Origin: Azospirillum thermophilum
GTDB lineage: Bacteria > Pseudomonadota > Alphaproteobacteria > Azospirillales > Azospirillaceae
Reading direction: 5' to 3'
DNA: 64,000 nucleotides
Assembly: GCF_003130795.1 (NCBI RefSeq)
Contig: NZ_CP029352.1
Span: 485,001-549,000, forward strand
A model generated the notes under the pieces. That model saw nothing but the letters and a program-made list of their open reading frames with translations, made no database searches and was not told the origin of the DNA. The translations under genes and the position numbers were made by a program. Positions 58,551 to 64,000 of the stretch are shown here, piece after piece. Position 1 is the stretch's first letter; every line of letters starts with the position of its first letter.

Positions 58551-59386
58551 TGGAGAGCGGCCGGTGCATACCGCCGATCGTCAATGTGCTGGGCGTCGGG
58601 CTGCGCGCCCAGCGCATGGCCGACGCGGTGGAGAGCGTCACCCGCTGGATCGAACGGCGGGTGCGGACCTATGTCTGCGTCGCCGACGTCCACAGCGTGG
58701 TGCGCTGCCAGGACGATCCGGCGCTCAAGTCGCTCTACAACGATGCCGGCATGGTGGTGACCGACGGCATGCCGCTGGTCTGGCTGGCGCGCCGTGCCGG
58801 CCACGAGGCGGTCGAACGCGTCTACGGCCCGGACCTGATGCTGGAGCTCTGCGCCCTGTCGGTCGAGCGCGGGTGGCGGCACGCCTTCTACGGCGCCACC
58901 GACGAGGTGCTGGCGAAACTGCGCGGCCGGCTGGAGTCCCGCTTCCCCGGGCTGCGGATCGTGGACTGCCAGGCCCCGCCCTTCCGTCCGCTGACGGAGG
59001 ATGAGGACCGCGCGGCAGTGGAACGGATCAATGCGGCGCGCCCCGACATCCTGTGGGTGGGGCTGGGTGCGCCGAAGCAGGAACGGTGGATGGCCGGGCA
59101 TCTCGGACGGCTGGACGTACCGGTCATGATCGGCGTCGGCGCCGCCTTCGACTTCCATGCCGGGACCAAGCCGCAGGCTCCCCGCTGGATGCAGCGGAAC
59201 GGGCTGGAGTGGCTGTTCCGTCTGGCGAGCGAACCGCGCCGGTTGGCGCGCCGCTACGCCGTTCACAACACGCGGTTCCTCTGGCTGATCGCGCAGCAGC
59301 AACTCGGCCTGCGGGAATTCCCCTTGATCGACGGCTCCCGGCCGACGGTTCCGGGGCCGGACGGGCCGGCTCCGAAACCGCTGTAA
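58550..59386 (+). CDS. WecG/TagA/CpsF-family glycosyltransferase
   Basis: About 278 residues. The family signature is clear: NDAGMVVTDGMPLVWLARRA near residue 65, RVYGPDLMLELC, HAFYGATDEVLAKL, PDILWVGLGAPKQERWM and PVMIGVGAAFDFHAGTKPQA. It adds a sugar to a lipid-linked precursor. The ATG forms TGATG with the stop of the preceding gene; alternative starts at 58544 and 58547 exist. It is the last gene of the island, convergent with paaK. Confidence 0.9.
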   Translation: MESGRCIPPIVNVLGVGLRAQRMADAVESVTRWIERRVRTYVCVADVHSVVRCQDDPALKSLYNDAGMVVTDGMPLVWLARRAGHEAVERVYGPDLMLELCALSVERGWRHAFYGATDEVLAKLRGRLESRFPGLRIVDCQAPPFRPLTEDEDRAAVERINAARPDILWVGLGAPKQERWMAGHLGRLDVPVMIGVGAAFDFHAGTKPQAPRWMQRNGLEWLFRLASEPRRLARRYAVHNTRFLWLIAQQQLGLREFPLIDGSRPTVPGPDGPAPKPL

Positions 59387-59396
59387 CCGAAGCGCC

Positions 59397-60734
59397 TCAA
59401 GCCTTCGGCCGGAGGTCGCGCACGCGCTTGGCCTTGCCGATCGAGCGCGCGATGGAGCCGGGATCGGCGACTTCCACCGCCGTGCTGATGCCGATCATCG
59501 ACTTGATGGAGTGGCGCAGGTTCTTCGCGTGGCCGTCCCAGGTCGAGGGGTGGGTGTCCGGCGCCATTTCCACCCGAACGGTCAGGCTGTCCATGTGGCC
59601 GTCGCGGGTCACCACCAGCTCGTAGTGCGGCGCCAGCGCCTCGTCCTTGCAGATCAGCTCCTCGATCTGGGTCGGGAAGACATTGACGCCGCGGATGATG
59701 AGCATGTCGTCCGAGCGGCCGGTGATCTTGTCGATGCGCCGCATGCCGCGGGCGGTCGGCGGCAGCAGGCGGGTCAGGTCGCGGGTGCGGTAGCGGATCA
59801 CCGGCATGCCGCGCTTGGTCAGGGTAGTGAAGACCAGCTCGCCATAGGCGCCGTCAGGCAACACCTCGCCGGTGTCCGGATCGATGATCTCCGGATAGAA
59901 GTGGTCCTCCCAGATGACCGGACCATCCTTGGTCTCCACGCATTCCGACGCCACGCCCGGCCCCATCACCTCCGACAGGCCGTAGATGTCGACGGCGTCG
60001 ATGTCGAAGGTGCGCTCGATCTCCGCCCGCATCGCGCCGGTCCAGGGCTCCGCCCCGAAGATGCCGACCTTCAGCGAGGTGCTGCGCGGGTCGATCCCCT
60101 GGCGCACCATCTCCTCGGCGATGTTCAGCATATAGGAGGGGGTGACCATGATGATGGTCGGCTTGAAGTCCATGATGAGCTGGACCTGCTTTTCCGTCTG
60201 GCCGCCCGACATCGGAATGACGGTGGCGCCCAGCCGCTCGGCGCCGTAATGCGCCCCCAGCCCGCCGGTGAACAGGCCGTAGCCATAGGCGATGTGCACC
60301 CGGTCGCCGCGCGAGCCGCCGGCCGCGCGGATGGAGCGGGCGACCACCTCCGCCCAGACGTCGATGTCCTCCCTGGTGTAGCCGACCACCGTAGGCCGGC
60401 CGGTCGTGCCGCTGGAGGCATGAACGCGCACGATGTCGTCCATCGGCACGGCGAACATGCCGAAGGGATAGTTCTGGCGCAGGTCGTCCTTCACGGTGAA
60501 GGGGAACAGGGCCAGGTCCTTCAGCTCCTTGAAGTCGTCGGGATGGACGCCCTTCGCATCGCACTTGGCGCGGAAATGCGCGACGTTGTCGTAGCTGTGC
60601 CGCAGCGACCAGGCCAGCCGCCCGGTCTGCATCGCCGCGATCTCGTCCCGGCTGGCCATTTCGTAACGGTCGAACGCAGTGGCGCTGCCGGTGGAGGCGG
60701 TTTCGGATGGCGGGGGCTTGGTCGCTGTCAGCAT
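59397..60734 (-). CDS. paaK: phenylacetate-CoA ligase PaaK
   Basis: 445 residues, activates phenylacetate to its CoA thioester with ATP, the entry step of phenylacetate degradation. ANL-family motifs: HASSGTTGRPTVVGYTREDI (ATP-binding loop), YGYGLFTGGLGAHYGAERLG, DIYGLSEVMGPGVASEC and RRIDKITGRSDDMLIIRGVN. It lies downstream of paaI by 91 bp on the same strand as the remainder of the paa genes. Stop TGA. Confidence 0.94.
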   Translation of the reverse strand: MLTATKPPPSETASTGSATAFDRYEMASRDEIAAMQTGRLAWSLRHSYDNVAHFRAKCDAKGVHPDDFKELKDLALFPFTVKDDLRQNYPFGMFAVPMDDIVRVHASSGTTGRPTVVGYTREDIDVWAEVVARSIRAAGGSRGDRVHIAYGYGLFTGGLGAHYGAERLGATVIPMSGGQTEKQVQLIMDFKPTIIMVTPSYMLNIAEEMVRQGIDPRSTSLKVGIFGAEPWTGAMRAEIERTFDIDAVDIYGLSEVMGPGVASECVETKDGPVIWEDHFYPEIIDPDTGEVLPDGAYGELVFTTLTKRGMPVIRYRTRDLTRLLPPTARGMRRIDKITGRSDDMLIIRGVNVFPTQIEELICKDEALAPHYELVVTRDGHMDSLTVRVEMAPDTHPSTWDGHAKNLRHSIKSMIGISTAVEVADPGSIARSIGKAKRVRDLRPKA

Positions 60735-60825
60735 GGTGCGTTTCTCCCGTCGAGAATGGTCGTTGTTCTTTTCGTTCGGCCGGGTCTTGCGCCCGGGCCT
60801 TCCGGCCGGTCGGGTGGGGCCGGGA

Positions 60826-61266
60826 TCAGCCGGCGTCCACCACGCTGCCCTGGATGCGCGTGGACTGGCCGCGGAACAGTCCGGTCACCGTGCCGTCCTG
60901 GGTGGTCACGGTCACGTCGTAGACGCCGGAGCGTCCGCGCTGGTGCGTGCGCCGCGCCTCCGCCGTCAGCACGTCGCCGAGCCTGGCCGGGGCGGGAAAG
61001 ATGATGGAGCAGCCGGAGGCAACCGTCACCTCGTTGCCGGCGTTGCAGGCATAGGCGAAGGCGGTGTCGGCCAGCGTGAAGGTCATGCCGCCGTGGCAGA
61101 TGTCGTGCCCGTTCACCATGTCCTTGCGCACGGTCATGGTCATGCGGGCGTAGCCGGGCGCGATCTCCAGCAGTTCGATCCCGTGGGCCTGCGAGCAATG
61201 GTCCCGCTCGTACATGCCCTTGCCGACCGCCTCCGCAAGGCGCTGGGCGTCGTTCTGGTCAGCCAT
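60826..61266 (-). CDS. paaI: hydroxyphenylacetyl-CoA thioesterase PaaI
   Basis: 146 residues, hotdog-fold thioesterase that recycles CoA from dead-end aryl-CoA. Signature: DHCSQAHGIELLEIAPGYAR, VNGHDICHGGMTFTLADTAF (catalytic loop HGG...D), ACNAGNEVTVASGCSIIFPA. The start overlaps the paaH stop by 8 bp. Confidence 0.93.
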   Translation of the reverse strand: MADQNDAQRLAEAVGKGMYERDHCSQAHGIELLEIAPGYARMTMTVRKDMVNGHDICHGGMTFTLADTAFAYACNAGNEVTVASGCSIIFPAPARLGDVLTAEARRTHQRGRSGVYDVTVTTQDGTVTGLFRGQSTRIQGSVVDAG

Positions 61267-62776
61267 GAAACCCGGTTCCTCCCGAATGTTTGCGGCGCAG
61301 CAGCGCCGAGGCGCGGTAGCGGTCCTCGCCGTAGGTGCGGGCGAGCGCGTCGAGCACCCCCAGCACGGCGCCGATCCCGATCCGCCCCGCCCAGGCCAGC
61401 GGGCCGAGTGGGTAGTTGACGCCCCTGGTCATGGCGATGTCCACGTCGCCGGCGGTGGCGACGCCCTGCATCACCGCGTCCGCCGCCTCGTTGGCGAGCA
61501 TCGCGACGGTTCGCATGACGATCAGGCCCGGCGCATCGTCGATCACCGAAACCGCCTTGCCCAGCGTCTGGAACAGGCCGGCGGCCGTCGCCACAGCCTC
61601 GGCCGGGGTGCCGTCGGCCGGGGCCAGCGCCACGCGGGACGCCTTGGCGTAATCGAGCGCCAGATCGAACAGCACCAGCGGCCGGCGTCCGTCCCCGGCG
61701 GCCCGCTGGGTCGCGGTCCGGCCATCGGTCAGCGCCAGCGTCACCCCGTCCACCACCAGAAGCCCGTCGCCGTCGGTCTCCTCGACCGCGATGCCGGCGG
61801 CGCGCAGCAGGTCCGGCAGTGCCGAGGCAGCGCCGAGATCGCCGCCGACCACCACCCGATGCGGCTTCGGCCCGGCCGGAGCCTCGGCCGGGGCGGGCCT
61901 GGCCGCGTCTGCGGCGTGGTCGTAGAAGCCGCGCCCGGTCTTGCGGCCGAGCCGCCCGGCCTCCACCAGCTCCTGCTGGATCAGCGACGGCTGGAAGCGC
62001 GGGTCGCCGAAATAGGCGGCATGGACCGAACGGGTGACGGCGAAGTTCACGTCATGGCCGATCAGATCCATCAGCTCGAACGGCCCCATGCGGAAGCCGC
62101 CGGCCTCGCGCATCACCGCGTCGATGGTCGCGGGAGCGGCCGCCTGCTCCTGCAGCAGCCGCAAACCCTCGGCATAGAAGGGACGGGCGACGCGGTTGAC
62201 GATGAAGCCGGGGGTGGAGCGGCAGCGCACCGGGCTCTTGCCCCAGGCGGCGGCGGTGTCCACCAGCGTGTCGAGCACCGCCGGTCCGGTGGCGAGGCCG
62301 CTCACCACCTCCACCAGCGCCATCAGCGGGGCGGGGTTGAAGAAATGCAGGCCTGCCAGCCGCTCCGGCCGCTTCAGCGGCGCCGCGATGGCCGTGACGG
62401 AGATGGAGGAGGTGTTGGTCGCCAGGATGGCGTCCGGGCCGACCAGCGTCTCCAGCTCGGTGAACAGGCGGCGCTTGGCGTCCAGATCCTCGACGATCGC
62501 CTCGACCACCAGCCCGGCGGGGGCGAGATCGGACAGGCTGGCGACGGGAGTCAGGCGCACGACGACGGCGTCGCGCTCGGCCTGCGTCTTCTTTCCCTTG
62601 GCGACCAGCCCGTCCAGCGCCTGGGCGACCGAGCGGACGGCCGCCTCGGCGGCGCCTTCACGGGCGTCGAGCAGCAGGACGGGATGGCCGGCCTGGGCCG
62701 CCACCTGGGCGATGCCCTGGCCCATGGCGCCGCTGCCGACCACCGCGACGGTAAGGGAGGAGGGAAGCGCCGCCAT
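61259..62776 (-). CDS. paaH: 3-hydroxyacyl-CoA dehydrogenase PaaH
   Basis: About 505 residues with two 3-hydroxyacyl-CoA dehydrogenase C-terminal domains, as usual for PaaH. The NAD-binding motif VVGSGAMGQGIAQVAAQAGH is at the N-terminus, HFFNPAPLMALVEVVSG and STPGFIVNRVARPFYAEGLR follow, then a second domain (GVNYPLGPLAWAGRIGIGAV). It oxidises 3-hydroxyadipyl-CoA. The ATG at 62776 overlaps the paaG stop (TGATG). The long frame upstream of this start is not part of the protein. Confidence 0.93.
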   Translation of the reverse strand: MAALPSSLTVAVVGSGAMGQGIAQVAAQAGHPVLLLDAREGAAEAAVRSVAQALDGLVAKGKKTQAERDAVVVRLTPVASLSDLAPAGLVVEAIVEDLDAKRRLFTELETLVGPDAILATNTSSISVTAIAAPLKRPERLAGLHFFNPAPLMALVEVVSGLATGPAVLDTLVDTAAAWGKSPVRCRSTPGFIVNRVARPFYAEGLRLLQEQAAAPATIDAVMREAGGFRMGPFELMDLIGHDVNFAVTRSVHAAYFGDPRFQPSLIQQELVEAGRLGRKTGRGFYDHAADAARPAPAEAPAGPKPHRVVVGGDLGAASALPDLLRAAGIAVEETDGDGLLVVDGVTLALTDGRTATQRAAGDGRRPLVLFDLALDYAKASRVALAPADGTPAEAVATAAGLFQTLGKAVSVIDDAPGLIVMRTVAMLANEAADAVMQGVATAGDVDIAMTRGVNYPLGPLAWAGRIGIGAVLGVLDALARTYGEDRYRASALLRRKHSGGTGFHG

Positions 62777-63564
62777 CACCGGCCCTCGAACTGCGGGGCG
62801 CGCTTGGCCACGAAGGCGCTGACGCCCTCGCGATAGTCGCGGGTGCGGCCAGCCTCGCGCTGCAGGTCGCGCTCCAGGTCGAGCTGTTCGTCCAGGCCGT
62901 TGGTGGAGGAGGCGTTCAGCGCCTGCTTGATCAGCGCCAGACCCTTGGTCGGCTGGGTGGCGAGGTGGCGGGCGAGTGCCTTGGCCTCGTCCGCCAGCTT
63001 GTCGTCGTCCACCGCCTTCCAGATCATGCCCCAGGCCTCCGCCTGCTCGGCGGTGACCTTGTCGTCCAGCATGGCGAGGCCCATGGCGCGGGCATGGCCG
63101 ACCAGCCGCGGCAGGGTCCAGGTGCCGCCGGAATCGGGGATCAGCCCGATCTTGCAGAAGGCCTGGATGAAGCTCGCCGACCGGGCGGCCAGCACGATGT
63201 CGCAGGCGAAGGCGAGGTTGGCCCCGGCGCCGGCGGCGACGCCGTTCACGGCGCAGACCACCGGCATCGGCAGGCTGCGCAGCGTGCGGACCAGCGGGTT
63301 GTAGTTCGTCTCGATCGAGGCGCCGAGGTCCGGCATCTCCGCATCCGGCGACACCGCCCGGTCGGACAGATCCTGCCCGGCGCAGAAGCCGCGGCCTGCC
63401 CCGGTCAGCAGGAGACAGCGGACGCCGCTGCCCTCCCTGCCCACTTCGGCCAGCGCCTCGCGCACCTCCTGGTGCATGGCGGCGGTGAAGCTGTTCAGCC
63501 GGTCGGGCCGGTTCAGGGTCAGCGTGGCGACGCCGTCGGTGATCTCGAAGAGGATACTCTCCAT
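62776..63564 (-). CDS. paaG: enoyl-CoA hydratase/isomerase PaaG
   Basis: 262 residues, crotonase fold: MESILFEITDGVATLTLNRP, LTGAGRGFCAGQDLSDRAV (oxyanion block), VCAVNGVAAGAGANLAFACD, FIQAFCKIGLIPDSGGTWTL. It isomerises ring-1,2-epoxyphenylacetyl-CoA to oxepin-CoA. The start at 63564 overlaps the paaN stop by one base (TGATG), so translation is coupled. A more upstream ATG would add an Arg-rich tail that is not family-like. Confidence 0.92.
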   Translation of the reverse strand: MESILFEITDGVATLTLNRPDRLNSFTAAMHQEVREALAEVGREGSGVRCLLLTGAGRGFCAGQDLSDRAVSPDAEMPDLGASIETNYNPLVRTLRSLPMPVVCAVNGVAAGAGANLAFACDIVLAARSASFIQAFCKIGLIPDSGGTWTLPRLVGHARAMGLAMLDDKVTAEQAEAWGMIWKAVDDDKLADEAKALARHLATQPTKGLALIKQALNASSTNGLDEQLDLERDLQREAGRTRDYREGVSAFVAKRAPQFEGR

Positions 63565-64000
63565 CACGCGGCCTCCACGACCGGCACGCGGCTCTGCACG
63601 ACGTGGAAGCGGTTGGCGACGAAGGCGAGGTCGCACAGCGCCGCGTTGGCCGCCGGGTTGGCGCCGGTGCCATGGAAGTCGCTGAAGGCGGCGGACTGGT
63701 TGACGAAGACGCCGCCCGTCAGGTTGACGGACAGCGCGACGCCGGCCTCCACGAAGGCCTCCGTCGCCTGCTCGACCACCGCCGGGTCGGTGGAATAGAG
63801 GCCGGCGGTCAGGGCGCCGCGGGTGCGCACCAGCCGGGCGGCCCGCTCCAGGCTGTCGGCGGTGCTCTCCGTCTTCACGATGATGGAGATCGGGCCGAAC
63901 AGCTCGTGCCCATACTTGTCCTCCTCCGCGGCGTCCATGGTGAGGATCAGCGGCGTGCGGATGCGCGCCTCCGGGAACTTCGGGTGGGGGATGGCGCGCG
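63564..64000 (-). CDS. paaN: PaaN-type phenylacetate degradation protein (N-terminus outside window)
   Basis: Only the last 145 residues are seen; the frame is open at base 64000. RAIPHPKFPEARIRTPLILT, GHELFGPISIIVKTESTADS, LTAGLYSTDPAVVEQATEAF, GVFVNQSAAFSDFHGTGANP. This is the C-terminal part of an aldehyde-dehydrogenase-like ring-opening protein; PaaN fits better than PaaZ because no hotdog hydratase domain follows. It is the upstream gene of the overlapping paaG-paaH-paaI group. Confidence 0.85.
   Translation of the reverse strand, partial: RAIPHPKFPEARIRTPLILTMDAAEEDKYGHELFGPISIIVKTESTADSLERAARLVRTRGALTAGLYSTDPAVVEQATEAFVEAGVALSVNLTGGVFVNQSAAFSDFHGTGANPAANAALCDLAFVANRFHVVQSRVPVVEAA

Overview
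The window is about 48 kb of GC-rich chromosome carrying one integrated element of about 15.3 kb. The host looks like an alphaproteobacterium of the Azospirillum type. This rests on GTTC-N7-GTTC LexA boxes between uvrA and ssb, the gyrA-coaD order, an exopolysaccharide island and a phenylacetate catabolic operon; the genus is a guess.

Layout. 1-9640: trmFO (partial), a small MNT-type nucleotidyltransferase, a small lipoprotein, uvrA and ssb facing away from each other, a PRC-barrel lipoprotein, an RTX calcium-binding protein, a Pro-rich peptide, an entericidin-like lipoprotein and a MATE exporter with a one-base frameshift. 9784-13431: gyrA, coaD and tRNA-Lys(TTT). 13384-28727: an integrated element bounded by a 48-bp direct repeat of the tRNA-Lys 3' end. 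28754-38603: the displaced tRNA terminator, marR with a palindromic operator and a DHA2-type MFS exporter (one-base frameshift), an aldehyde dehydrogenase, an RND efflux pair and an acetyl-CoA hydrolase/CoA-transferase. 39071-39781: a class I glutamine amidotransferase. 39793-59386: an exopolysaccharide island (ABC exporter, nucleotidyltransferase-like protein, two O-antigen ligase-type proteins, GT4 glycosyltransferase, Wzc-like co-polymerase/kinase, beta-barrel, Wza-like export lipoprotein, undecaprenyl-phosphate sugar transferase with a one-base frameshift, WecG/TagA transferase). 59397-64000: paaK, paaI, paaH, paaG and paaN on the minus strand, the last four overlapping.

Main discovery. 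On the right half of the integrated element four consecutive genes are interrupted in frame only by TAG codons: a 936-codon primase/SF3 helicase (TAG at codons 2, 492 and 804), a 150-codon unknown gene (codons 6 and 93), an AlpA/MerR-like HTH gene (codons 21 and 47) and a 67-codon basic protein (codon 31). All eight internal stops are TAG. All four genes end in TAA or TGA, have good ribosome binding sites or coupled starts, and show no frameshift. This is what an amber-recoded (UAG = sense, most likely Gln) replication and control module would look like. The integrase, the Hachiman defence genes and the other helicase of the same element are free of internal TAG. Host genes around it end in TAG as an ordinary stop, and no suppressor tRNA is visible here. 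The module would therefore be silent unless a UAG-reading tRNA is supplied, or it is a remnant from a recoded lineage.

The element also carries a Hachiman (hamAB) anti-phage system in AT-rich DNA, an unrecognised gene beside it, a serine recombinase with a putative res region, a TTTCCC/GGGAAA iteron field that may be the replication origin, a fragment of a DNA methyltransferase gene and an IS5-family relic. Three chromosomal genes share one defect, a single base missing in a G or C run, which points to sequencing undercalls rather than real mutations.
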